Below, piece by piece: positions 1 to 6,668 of a DNA stretch of 15,836 bases. The position numbers and the translations under genes are program-made. The DNA comes from JBOHTO01 sp050733695 (GTDB lineage Bacteria > Gemmatimonadota > Gemmatimonadetes > Gemmatimonadales > Gemmatimonadaceae): positions 1 through 15,836 of the forward strand of contig JBOHTO010000044.1 in the NCBI GenBank assembly GCA_050733695.1, read 5' to 3'. The notes beneath the pieces were generated by a model that saw only the letters and a program-made list of their open reading frames with translations, made no database searches and had not been told where the DNA came from. Each line of letters starts with the position of its first letter. Position 1 is the first letter of the stretch.

Positions 1-172
1 GTGCGCGTCCGATGCGCGGATACATGGCTGCCAGCAGCCGCTCGAAGCCCGGTCGCTGATTCTCCACGATGCTGGCGGCGCGCGCCAGCGCCGCTATCCG
101 GCCGGCGTCGAACCCAGCCAGCAACGATTCGCAAAGGTCTTCTCCCGGCCCGCCGTCAGCAGCGTGGCTCAT
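1..172 (-). CDS. meaB: MeaB/ArgK-type GTPase (methylmalonyl-CoA mutase chaperone), N-terminal fragment
   Basis: This is the first 57 codons of a gene that continues beyond the left edge. The ATG at 172-170 overlaps the ybeY stop codon as ATGA, which fixes the start. The translation has the pattern of the MeaB/ArgK helical N-terminus: LARAASIVENQRP followed by LLAAMYPRIGRA, the stretch that comes just before the Walker A loop in this family. The Walker A loop itself would lie off the window, so no GTPase motif can be seen here. Family knowledge: MeaB is a GTPase that loads and protects adenosylcobalamin-dependent methylmalonyl-CoA mutase. By position it is the last visible gene of the ptsN-to-ybeY run. 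The family call rests on the N-terminal pattern alone, so a different P-loop protein is possible. Confidence 0.72.
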   Translation of the reverse strand, partial: MSHAADGGPGEDLCESLLAGFDAGRIAALARAASIVENQRPGFERLLAAMYPRIGRA

Positions 173-672
173 CGCGAGCGGAGGGCCGTCGACGTATCGG
201 CTGAGCCGGGATGCAGGCGCGCGAGCAGCAGCTCCTGCTTCCGCCACATCGGCGAGACACTACGCTCGTCGCCGTCGGGATGGTCGTTGCCGAGCACGTG
301 CAGAATACCGTGCACGACGAGACGGGCCAATTCCTCGCGGACACCGGCCCCATGATTCGCGGCCTGCTCGCGGGCGATGTGCGGCGCGATGTATATGTCG
401 CCGATGATGGCGGCGCTGGCGCTCGGCCGGCGAAAGCCGAAGGCAATCACGTCCGTGGGGCCGCGCCGTGCCAGATAGCGCCGGTTGAGCTGCGCGATCG
501 CCCTCGATGACACGAAGGTGATGGAAAGCAGCGCATCGCGGACGCGCTCTGCAGCCAGAACCGCACGCGCCAACTCGGCAACCGCTTGCCTGCCCAGCGG
601 TACGCGCACATCCTCAGCCGATACGTCGACGGCGAGCCGCGGTCCTGTTGCGTGCGCGCCGGTGCGGCTCAT
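169..672 (-). CDS. ybeY: YbeY endoribonuclease / rRNA maturation factor
   Basis: 167 residues, the usual length for the family. The zinc-binding motif HGILHVLGNDH spans residues 121-131, with H121, H125 and H131 as the three metal ligands. Upstream are the conserved TDVIAF (73-78) and GDIYIAP (91-97) stretches. Family role: a single-strand metal-dependent RNase involved in 3'-end maturation of 16S rRNA and in ribosome quality control, acting in the cytoplasm. The ATG at 672 overlaps the stop of the PgpH-like gene (ATGA), and its own TGA overlaps the meaB start (ATGA). No clear Shine-Dalgarno lies before the ATG, so translation is probably coupled to the upstream gene. The phoH - 7TM-HD - ybeY order is a known conserved cluster in bacteria, which supports the call. 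Confidence 0.95.
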   Translation of the reverse strand: MSRTGAHATGPRLAVDVSAEDVRVPLGRQAVAELARAVLAAERVRDALLSITFVSSRAIAQLNRRYLARRGPTDVIAFGFRRPSASAAIIGDIYIAPHIAREQAANHGAGVREELARLVVHGILHVLGNDHPDGDERSVSPMWRKQELLLARLHPGSADTSTALRSR

Positions 673-2888
673 ACAGGTGCGAATTCAGCCGTCACGCCTC
701 CGCCCGACGCGGGGTAGTCGATCCGGTTGTGATACATGCCGATCAGGACCCGCGCAAACTGATCCTTGACCGTGTCGAGCTGTTTGAGCGTGAGCGGTGC
801 ATCGCGGAGCTGCCCCTGCTCCATCCGCTGGCGCACGATGTGGTCCACGACCTCGCGAATCTTCTGCGGTGTGGGTTCGTGGATGACTCGCGTCGCTGCC
901 TCGATGCCGTCCGCCAGCATCACGATCGCCGTCTCCGCGGTCTGCGGGACGGGACCCGGGTAGGCATACTCGCCGGGATTGGATACCGGCCCGTCCCGTT
1001 CCTTCGCCTTCTCGAGGAAATAGGCGATCTGGCCGGTGCCGTGATGCTCCGTGATGAACGCGCGGATGGCACGGGGAAGCCGGTGCTCATCGGCCAGCTC
1101 CATCCCCTCCTTCACATGGTTTCTTATGATGGACGCACTCGTACTCGGCTTCAGCTTGTCGTGCGGGTTGCGACCCTTGGGCTGGTTCTCAACAAAATAC
1201 TGCGGCTTCTTGAGCTTGCCGATGTCGTGATAGTATGCGCCCACACGCGCGAGCAATCCGTTGGCCTCGATGGCATTCGCCGCCGATTCCGCCAGATTCG
1301 CTATCGCCATGGTGTGCGCGTACGTACCCGGCGCCTCGAGGCTGAGCTTGCGCATTAGCGTGCGGTTGAGGTCCGACCATTCCAGCAGCTTGAGGTCCGT
1401 GTCGATCCCGGTGAACTCCTCGGCGAGCGGAAGGAGCTGCATGGCGAGCAGGACCGAAGCGAACGCGTTCACGCCACCCCAGAGTGCGCTCAGCATGAAC
1501 TCCCGGAACGGCCAACCGAGCGTGAGACCGAGCGCGACGGCGGCGAGGAGATACGCCGAGGCGATCATGATGAACGAGTACCACGCCTGATTCCTGCGTC
1601 GCAGAACACGCACGCTGAAGGCGGCCGCGACTCCGCCTATGAGGTTGATGAAGAGGGCGTTGGTTCCGCGGAACGGGCCCTGGCCGCCGATGAGCACGGC
1701 GAGGATCATCGCGGCGATCACGCTGATCCGCGGATCGAACAGCACGCTGAAGATGATGGCTGCCAGCGCGATCGGAACGAGCTCCGGGTGGTCGAGCGGG
1801 CCGCGGCCAATCATCGCCGCTATCCCGATCACCACGGCGAAGACGAGCCCGAACAGGCTCACCGATCTGGCGGAGCTGTAGAGCTGCGGGCGGAAGAGCA
1901 GGAGAGTGATCCCGAACATCGCGATCAGGAGGAAATCGAAGAGCACTGCCCCCGCCACGCGTCCGAGCGCCTCGCCGCTGGCACGCCTTTCCTGGGCCGC
2001 CGTCTGGAGCGCGCGCAGCTTCTCGTGTTCCTCGGGGCTGACAACCTCGTTCGCTCCGATGATCTTCTCGGCGGCCTGCACTTCGTACGCGAACTCGTCC
2101 ACGGACCGCCGCATGTCTCCTCGCGCGCGCTCCGTGGCCACGACATCGAGAACGATCGTCGGGTGGAACATTCCGGCCAGCAGCTTGGTGTAGACGGCAT
2201 CGGCTGCCGTGGATTCGTCCGGTGGATGAATCGCCCGCGCCTGCGTGAGATAGTCGCTCACGGCCACGATGCTGTCGCGCGGAATCCGCCGCTCCTCACC
2301 GCCGCGCCGCACGATTATCGGACCCGTCACTCCTTCGAGGCTGCTGGCCGACGCCACACCCGTGGCCAGAAGCCGGTTGAAGGTGAGCGTTACGCTTGCG
2401 CTCATGGCGTTCCGTCGCTCGGAGGCGACAAGGTACCCAGCTTCCCGCGGCGTGAGGCGGAGCCCGGCAGAAGCCGCCGCGGCGACGACAGCCTGTGTGT
2501 CCTCTCGCGCCGTCGCAGCCGATACAGCGCTGCCGACCGCGCGCATGAATGCCTCGAGTTGCTGGCGCGAAAGCGCGAGGGAATCGGCTGCGTAGGCGAA
2601 GATGGGCTCGACTGACTGCTCCAGCTCGGTACGTTCCTGTTCGAGCTGATCGTCCGGCTTGCGAACCTTGAAAGCGAACGGCGCGATCACGTTGTCGCTT
2701 GCAACCGAGCCGACCTCATACAGCGGGATCTCGGCGGCGGGGGATGCCGGGAAGAAGGCATAGGTGATGAGCGCAAGCACGAGGGCAATCCCCACGCGCA
2801 CGGCATGATATCGCACTGCGGCGCTCGCGTCCGCGCCGGCGTCGCGAGGGTCGCCGCCAATCCGCTCGAGCCAGGCCCAGACGCTCAC
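669..2888 (-). CDS. pgpH: PgpH-like 7TM-HD cyclic-di-AMP phosphodiesterase
   Basis: 739 residues. Order of parts: an N-terminal membrane helix (about 31-49), a large extracytoplasmic helical domain (about 50-310, 7TMR-HDED type), seven further hydrophobic segments (about 312-488), then a cytoplasmic HD domain (about 520-665). Metal ligands of the HD fold are visible: H525 (YAHT), H554-D555 in YYHDIGK, H591, H615-H616 (EHHG) and D660 (MLADG). Family knowledge: PgpH/YqfF proteins hydrolyse c-di-AMP to pApA at the inner membrane. The start is GTG at 2888, overlapping the phoH stop (GTGA) and preceded by a perfect GGAGG at 2899-2895 with 6-nt spacing. The stop overlaps the ybeY start. The activity is inferred from family; the sequence shows an intact HD site. 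Confidence 0.92.
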   Translation of the reverse strand: MSVWAWLERIGGDPRDAGADASAAVRYHAVRVGIALVLALITYAFFPASPAAEIPLYEVGSVASDNVIAPFAFKVRKPDDQLEQERTELEQSVEPIFAYAADSLALSRQQLEAFMRAVGSAVSAATAREDTQAVVAAAASAGLRLTPREAGYLVASERRNAMSASVTLTFNRLLATGVASASSLEGVTGPIIVRRGGEERRIPRDSIVAVSDYLTQARAIHPPDESTAADAVYTKLLAGMFHPTIVLDVVATERARGDMRRSVDEFAYEVQAAEKIIGANEVVSPEEHEKLRALQTAAQERRASGEALGRVAGAVLFDFLLIAMFGITLLLFRPQLYSSARSVSLFGLVFAVVIGIAAMIGRGPLDHPELVPIALAAIIFSVLFDPRISVIAAMILAVLIGGQGPFRGTNALFINLIGGVAAAFSVRVLRRRNQAWYSFIMIASAYLLAAVALGLTLGWPFREFMLSALWGGVNAFASVLLAMQLLPLAEEFTGIDTDLKLLEWSDLNRTLMRKLSLEAPGTYAHTMAIANLAESAANAIEANGLLARVGAYYHDIGKLKKPQYFVENQPKGRNPHDKLKPSTSASIIRNHVKEGMELADEHRLPRAIRAFITEHHGTGQIAYFLEKAKERDGPVSNPGEYAYPGPVPQTAETAIVMLADGIEAATRVIHEPTPQKIREVVDHIVRQRMEQGQLRDAPLTLKQLDTVKDQFARVLIGMYHNRIDYPASGGGVTAEFAPV

Positions 2889-3934
2889 GAGCTTCCTCCG
2901 ATTGTGGCCGCCTCGCGAAGTGCGGCCGCCGTGTTTTCCTCGTACGCGCGGATGATGTCGCGAACCAGGCGATGGCGAACGACATCGGTCTCGTCCAGAT
3001 AGTGTATCGCGATCCCATCGATTCCTGACAGGATGCGTTCCACCTGAATGAGGCCGGATTCCTCGCGGCGCGGCAGATCCACCTGCGTCTTGTCGCCCGT
3101 GATCACCGTCTTCGAGTTCACGCCGAGCCGCGTGAGAAACATCTTCATCTGCATGCTCGTTGCGTTCTGCGCCTCGTCCAGGATGACGAAGGCGTCGGCG
3201 AGCGTGCGGCCGCGCATGTAGGCGAGCGGTGCGATCTCGATCGTTCGCGTCTCCAGCGCGCGCTGGACGCGCTCGCCGGGCATCATGTCCTCCAGTGCAT
3301 CGTAGAGCGGGCGCAGATACGGATCCACCTTGGCCTGCATATCGCCCGGGAGGAATCCAAGACTCTCGCCCGCTTCGACCGCGGGACGCGCCAGGATGAT
3401 CCGGCGCACGCGCTTTCGCGTCAGCGCATCCACCGCAGCCGCGACGGCGAGATAGGTCTTGCCGGTACCAGCCGGCCCGATCCCGATCACGATGTCGTGC
3501 TCCTGGATCGCGCGCATGTAGGATGCCTGCCCCGCCGTCCTGGCCTGAATGACCTTGCGCACACCCGGAAGCGCTATGCGGGGAAGGCTGTGGCCCGATG
3601 GATCCTCTTCGGCGGACCCGCCCCGCTCCGCGTCGTCGCGCATCCTGAGCACATCATCCGGCGTGAGCGATGCGCGCTGCCGAGCCGCCTCGATCATGCG
3701 CAATGCCACGGGTGCGGCGCGCTCCACGGCTTCGGGGGCGCCCACGAGCGTGAGCACGTCTCCGCGCAGCGACACCTTCACGGCCGAGACGCGGCCAAGC
3801 TCGACGAGGTTGCCATCGTTCACACCCGCGAGGGTCAGCATGTCCGCTCCCTCGGCGGAGATCCGCTCGATCGCGGTTCCATCACCGGGTTCCGTGACGC
3901 CCGCTACTACCGACGTCTGACGCGGCGCGCTCAT
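2885..3934 (-). CDS. phoH: PhoH family ATPase (PhoH-like, KH plus P-loop)
   Basis: 349 residues. The N-terminal part (about 20-85) resembles the KH-like RNA-binding half of long PhoH proteins. The ATPase domain follows, with Walker A GPAGTGKT at 153-160 and Walker B VILDEAQN at 250-257. A conserved ARPAVEAGESLGFLPGD stretch at 182-198 and the sensor-like TGDKTQVDLP (279-288) are also typical. Family role: a cytoplasmic P-loop ATPase, suspected RNA helicase or nuclease partner; its biochemical function is poorly settled. The ATG at 3934 overlaps the aspS stop (ATGA) and has GGAGAGG at 3945-3939, 4 nt upstream. Its stop overlaps the GTG of the phosphodiesterase gene. Neighbouring ybeY fits a link to RNA processing. 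Confidence 0.95.
   Translation of the reverse strand: MSAPRQTSVVAGVTEPGDGTAIERISAEGADMLTLAGVNDGNLVELGRVSAVKVSLRGDVLTLVGAPEAVERAAPVALRMIEAARQRASLTPDDVLRMRDDAERGGSAEEDPSGHSLPRIALPGVRKVIQARTAGQASYMRAIQEHDIVIGIGPAGTGKTYLAVAAAVDALTRKRVRRIILARPAVEAGESLGFLPGDMQAKVDPYLRPLYDALEDMMPGERVQRALETRTIEIAPLAYMRGRTLADAFVILDEAQNATSMQMKMFLTRLGVNSKTVITGDKTQVDLPRREESGLIQVERILSGIDGIAIHYLDETDVVRHRLVRDIIRAYEENTAAALREAATIGGSS
2895..2899 (-). promoter_or_regulatory. Shine-Dalgarno for the pgpH GTG start
   Basis: GGAGG lies 6 nt before the GTG at 2888-2886, inside the end of phoH. It confirms the non-ATG start and shows that the gene can recruit ribosomes as well as being coupled to phoH. Confidence 0.8.
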
Positions 3935-5724
3935 ACCGCCTCTCCGGCTGTCAGGCTGAGATGCAGGTCATCCAGATCAGCGGCGGGGACGTGTGTCGGG
4001 GCACCTTCGAAGAGCGCACGCGCGGCGGTGGTCTTGGGAAAGGCAATGACGTCGCGCAACGACGGCACGCCGGCGAGCAGCATGGCAATGCGGTCGAATC
4101 CGAACGCTATGCCGCCGTGCGGCGGTGCACCGGCACGCAGTGCGTGGAGAAGAAAACCGAATCTCTCCACGGCGTCATTCCTTTCCAGCCCCATTATCGA
4201 GAATACGCGCTCCTGCAGCGCCGGGTCTCCGATGCGGATGCTTCCACCGCCGAGTTCTGTTCCGTTGAGCACCACATCGTAGGCCAGAGCGCGCACGCTT
4301 TCAGGTGCCGCGTCGAGCAGTGCCACATCCTCCGGATTGGGCGCGGTGAACGGGTGGTGAACGGGCTGAACGCGCCCGGAGGCAGCATCCCTTTCGAAGA
4401 GCGGGAAGTCCGTGATGAGAACGAACCGCTGTACCTCTCCCAATGCTATTTCCATCCGGAGGACGATGTCCTGTCGCACGCGATCCAGTGCGGTACTGGA
4501 GACGCGATCGGGAGCGGCGACGAGCAACGCGAGGTCACCGTCACCGAGGCCGAGTCGATCCGCGGCGTCAGCTCCGACGAATTTCGAGCCCGGCCCTTCC
4601 AGCACGCCGTTGACGCGCCTGAAGCGCAGCAGCCCGCCGGCGCCCCCCGAGCGTGCGACCTGCTCGATCTCGTCGAGCTGTCTGCGAGAGAGCGTCGCGC
4701 CACCCGGGACACGAATACCCCTAACGCGGCCGCCCTCTGCAATGGCGCGACGCGCTATCGCGAGCTCCGAGCCGGCAAATACCGGCGTCGCATCGAACAG
4801 TTCGAGCGAATAGCGGAGGTCGGGCCGGTCGCAGCCGAAGCGCTCCATGGCTTCGGAGTACACGAGCCGTGGAAAGGGAGTCTCGATCTCGATTCCGGCC
4901 TCCGCCCAGAGTGCGGACATGAGTCCCTCGGCCACATCGTAGATGTCCTCCGCCACGACGAAGGATGCCTCGATGTCGATCTGGGTGAACTCGGGCTGCC
5001 GATCGGCGCGCAGGTCCTCGTCCCGGAAGCAGCGCGCGATCTGGAAGTAGCGGTCAAAACCGGAAACCATGAGCAACTGCTTGTAGAGCTGAGGTGATTG
5101 CGGCAGCGCATAGAACTCACCGGGATGGATGCGGCTGGGGACCAGGTAGTCGCGCGCGCCCTCCGGGGTGGGTTTCGTCAGGATCGGCGTCTCGATCTCG
5201 AGGAAACCGCGACCATCGAGAAAGCGACGAGTGGCCTGCAGCAGCCGATGGCGAAGGACAATGTTCGCCTGCATGCCAGGTCTCCTGAGATCGAGATGTC
5301 GATGCAGCAGGCGAAGCTCTTCGGCCGGGAGTTTGTCGCCCTTGGCACGAGCAACGGGTATGGCCGGCGTGTCGGCCGGACCAACGACACGCATTCCGCT
5401 CACCCGTACCTCGATGTCCCCACTCGTCATCTCGGCGTTGCGCATCTCGGGCGGGCGCGGCGCGACTTCGCCTTCCACGAGAACGACGCTCTCCGCGCCT
5501 GCGGACGACGCCAGGTCGCGAACCGCGTCGGGGGTCCAGCGCGGATCGAAGGAGAGCTGAACCATTCCGCTGCGGTCGCGCAGGTCGACGAACAGCAGGC
5601 CGCCGAGATCGCGAGAGCGGTGTACCCATCCTCCGAGGCGCACTGCAGCTCCGACATCGTCCAGCCGAAGCGCGCCGCACTGGTGTGAACGAAGCGCCGT
5701 TGCGAACCGCCCGGCATCGCTCAA
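3931..5724 (-). CDS. aspS: Aspartyl-tRNA synthetase (bacterial type)
   Basis: 597 residues from a TTG start, the normal length for bacterial AspRS. It charges tRNA-Asp with aspartate in the cytoplasm. Order: OB-fold anticodon-binding domain (about 10-115, GGWVHRSRDLGG at 31-42), class II catalytic core with motif 2 around FRDEDLRADRQPEF (233-246), a bacterial GAD insertion (roughly 290-425), and motif 3 around GFDR (542-545). The open frame extends to 6162, but the extra N-terminal residues are Arg-rich and antisense-like in quality, and they cover the VanZ-like gene in another frame. TTG at 5724 overlaps the VanZ-like stop (TTGA), has a GGGG-containing purine run 9 nt upstream, and starts just before the canonical RSHQCG segment. 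The stop overlaps phoH (ATGA). Confidence 0.95.
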   Translation of the reverse strand: MSDAGRFATALRSHQCGALRLDDVGAAVRLGGWVHRSRDLGGLLFVDLRDRSGMVQLSFDPRWTPDAVRDLASSAGAESVVLVEGEVAPRPPEMRNAEMTSGDIEVRVSGMRVVGPADTPAIPVARAKGDKLPAEELRLLHRHLDLRRPGMQANIVLRHRLLQATRRFLDGRGFLEIETPILTKPTPEGARDYLVPSRIHPGEFYALPQSPQLYKQLLMVSGFDRYFQIARCFRDEDLRADRQPEFTQIDIEASFVVAEDIYDVAEGLMSALWAEAGIEIETPFPRLVYSEAMERFGCDRPDLRYSLELFDATPVFAGSELAIARRAIAEGGRVRGIRVPGGATLSRRQLDEIEQVARSGGAGGLLRFRRVNGVLEGPGSKFVGADAADRLGLGDGDLALLVAAPDRVSSTALDRVRQDIVLRMEIALGEVQRFVLITDFPLFERDAASGRVQPVHHPFTAPNPEDVALLDAAPESVRALAYDVVLNGTELGGGSIRIGDPALQERVFSIMGLERNDAVERFGFLLHALRAGAPPHGGIAFGFDRIAMLLAGVPSLRDVIAFPKTTAARALFEGAPTHVPAADLDDLHLSLTAGEAV

Positions 5725-6104
5725 GCGCGCGATCCCCTTCCCTCTTTCCCCCGGGAGCCGCGGCGCGCGAGGGCCGAACCGGCAAGCGCTCCCAGCGTTC
5801 CACCGGAGGCATCGGCAACCCAGTCGAGGAGTTCTGCGCCGCGCCCGGGGATGAACCGCTGGTGCCATTCGTCCACGGCGCCGAACGCCGCCACGCCGGA
5901 TACCACGAGGGCGAACGCGAGCGCCGGTGACCGCCTGCGCCATGCAGCGCGCATCGTGAGCGCACCGAGCACGCCGTACATCCCGAAATGAATGATCTTG
6001 TCGCCGCCCCCGAGGGAGGGAGATATCCTTGGAGATGGAACGGAGGTCGCGGTCAGGATCACCGCCGCCCAGACGAACGGCGGTACCCAGCGTCGTTCGA
6101 TCAA
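5721..6104 (-). CDS. VanZ-like family membrane protein
   Basis: 127 residues with four likely membrane segments (about 8-22, 38-54, 61-77, 99-113). VanZ-family marks are present: DKIIHFGMYG at 35-44, DEWHQRFIPGR at 78-88, and a following D and G-rich segment (DWVADASGGTLG, 94-105). VanZ of the vancomycin cluster gives low-level teicoplanin resistance, but chromosomal relatives like this one have no established function, and I assign none. The start is TTG at 6104, overlapping the EIIA stop (TTGA), with a perfect GGAGG 4 nt upstream. The next in-frame GTG would remove most of the first membrane helix. Its stop overlaps the aspS TTG. The lysine/arginine-rich C-terminus coincides with the aspS ribosome binding site. 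Confidence 0.85.
   Translation of the reverse strand: MIERRWVPPFVWAAVILTATSVPSPRISPSLGGGDKIIHFGMYGVLGALTMRAAWRRRSPALAFALVVSGVAAFGAVDEWHQRFIPGRGAELLDWVADASGGTLGALAGSALARRGSRGKEGRGSRA
5734..5741 (-). promoter_or_regulatory. Purine-rich ribosome binding site deciding the aspS TTG start
   Basis: On the minus strand GGAAGGGG ends 9 nt before the TTG at 5724-5722. Together with the TTGA overlap and the family-typical N-terminus it selects TTG over the much longer frame that begins at 6162. Confidence 0.6.
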
Positions 6105-6559
6105 GCCGCCTCCGACTCCCGGACCACGCGCAGGAATGCGTCGCTCGATGTCGATGTCCCAAGGTCGCGCCGGAGCTTGTCGCGGCGCAGCAAACGCGAG
6201 ATGCGGCTGAGTGCCTTCACGTGCGCGCCCGAGGCGCTCTCCGGTCCGATGAGAAGGAAGAAAAGCTGAACGGGCTTGCCGTCCAGTGCGTCGAACTCGA
6301 TGGGCGTAGACGCCACTCCGGCTGCTACGACCAGTTGATCGACCGCCGGTGTCTTTCCGTGCGGGATGGCAATCCCTCCGCCGATCCCTGTGCTGAGCAC
6401 CGATTCCCGCTCGGAGACGGCGGCGAGGATCGAGGCGACGATCTCGGGATCCCGTCCTCGAGCGGCCAGCTCCACCAGCTCACGCAGAACGTCGTCCTTG
6501 GATCGGCTGCTGAGGGGAACCTTTACCCGGTCCGCCGTGAGCAGCTCAGTGAGCAGCAC
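6101..6559 (-). CDS. ptsN: PTS EIIA-type (PtsN/fructose class) phosphocarrier protein
   Basis: 152 residues from GTG at 6559, a typical length for a stand-alone EIIA of the PtsN/fructose class. The phospho-accepting histidine is H67 in GGIAIPHGKT (61-70). The canonical N-terminus LLTELLTADRVKVPL and the segment PVQLFFLLIGPE (96-107) are intact. Family role: accepts phosphate from HPr or NPr; stand-alone members mostly regulate potassium, nitrogen or stress pathways rather than transport sugar. No EI, HPr or permease gene is in the window. The frame is open up to 6706, but the extra residues are Arg-rich and cross the divergent promoter region, while GGAG at 6568-6565 sits 5 nt before the GTG. 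It is the first gene of the left block. The symbol ptsN is by family resemblance. Confidence 0.88.
   Translation of the reverse strand: MLLTELLTADRVKVPLSSRSKDDVLRELVELAARGRDPEIVASILAAVSERESVLSTGIGGGIAIPHGKTPAVDQLVVAAGVASTPIEFDALDGKPVQLFFLLIGPESASGAHVKALSRISRLLRRDKLRRDLGTSTSSDAFLRVVRESEAA
6109..6113 (-). promoter_or_regulatory. Shine-Dalgarno for the VanZ-like TTG start
   Basis: GGAGG lies 4 nt before the TTG at 6104-6102, inside the last codons of the EIIA gene. It is the main support for this rare start codon. Confidence 0.75.
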
Positions 6560-6564
6560 GTGGG

Positions 6565-6568
6565 CTCC
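6565..6568 (-). promoter_or_regulatory. Shine-Dalgarno for the ptsN-like GTG start
   Basis: GGAG with 5-nt spacing before the GTG at 6559-6557. It picks this start over the upstream in-frame ATG at 6706. Confidence 0.65.
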
Positions 6569-6632
6569 ACAGATACATATGATCGAGAGTGCCAATCTAA
6601 TGGCTGTGCGCGGTCGCAGGAAGGTCGTGCGC

Positions 6633-6661
6633 TTGACCGACCACGCCGCGCGGCGTAACGT
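6633..6661 (+). promoter_or_regulatory. Sigma70-like promoter of the secreted-protein gene and rlmN
   Basis: TTGACC at 6633-6638 matches the -35 consensus at 5 of 6 bases, the spacer is exactly 17 bp, and TAACGT at 6656-6661 stands at the -10 position (3 of 6). The predicted start of transcription, about 7 nt downstream, falls at or just before the ATG at 6669. The mRNA would be leaderless, which agrees with the absence of a Shine-Dalgarno. Confidence 0.5.
6643..6656. repeat. Perfect 14-bp palindrome in the promoter spacer
   Basis: ACGCCGCGCGGCGT reads the same on both strands and fills most of the spacer between the -35 and -10 boxes, its last base being the first of the -10 box. It could be an operator for a dimeric regulator. 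GC-only palindromes of this size do occur by chance in such DNA. Confidence 0.45.
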
Positions 6662-6668
6662 CAACCGT

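Larger units (their letters stand above)
6560..6668. other. Divergent intergenic region between ptsN-like and the secreted-protein gene
   Basis: 109 bases between two genes that point away from each other. It must hold the promoter for each block. The plus-strand promoter is clear and listed separately. For the minus strand I see only weak candidates: TAGATT (6599-6594, 4 of 6 to a -10 box) with a poor -35 TTCCTG 17 nt upstream. I do not list that as a promoter. Confidence 0.6.

Noticed and set aside
648..2615. Plus-strand open frames antisense to the PgpH-like gene
   Set aside because: GC-driven antisense frames without domain pattern or ribosome binding site.
3961..5097. Plus-strand open frame of 378 codons antisense to aspS
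   Set aside because: Composition is rich in His, Arg and Glu with no family pattern; aspS on the other strand is certain.
6594..6622. Minus-strand promoter for ptsN (TTCCTG-17-TAGATT)
   Set aside because: The -10 is fair but the -35 is poor; too weak to list as a feature.
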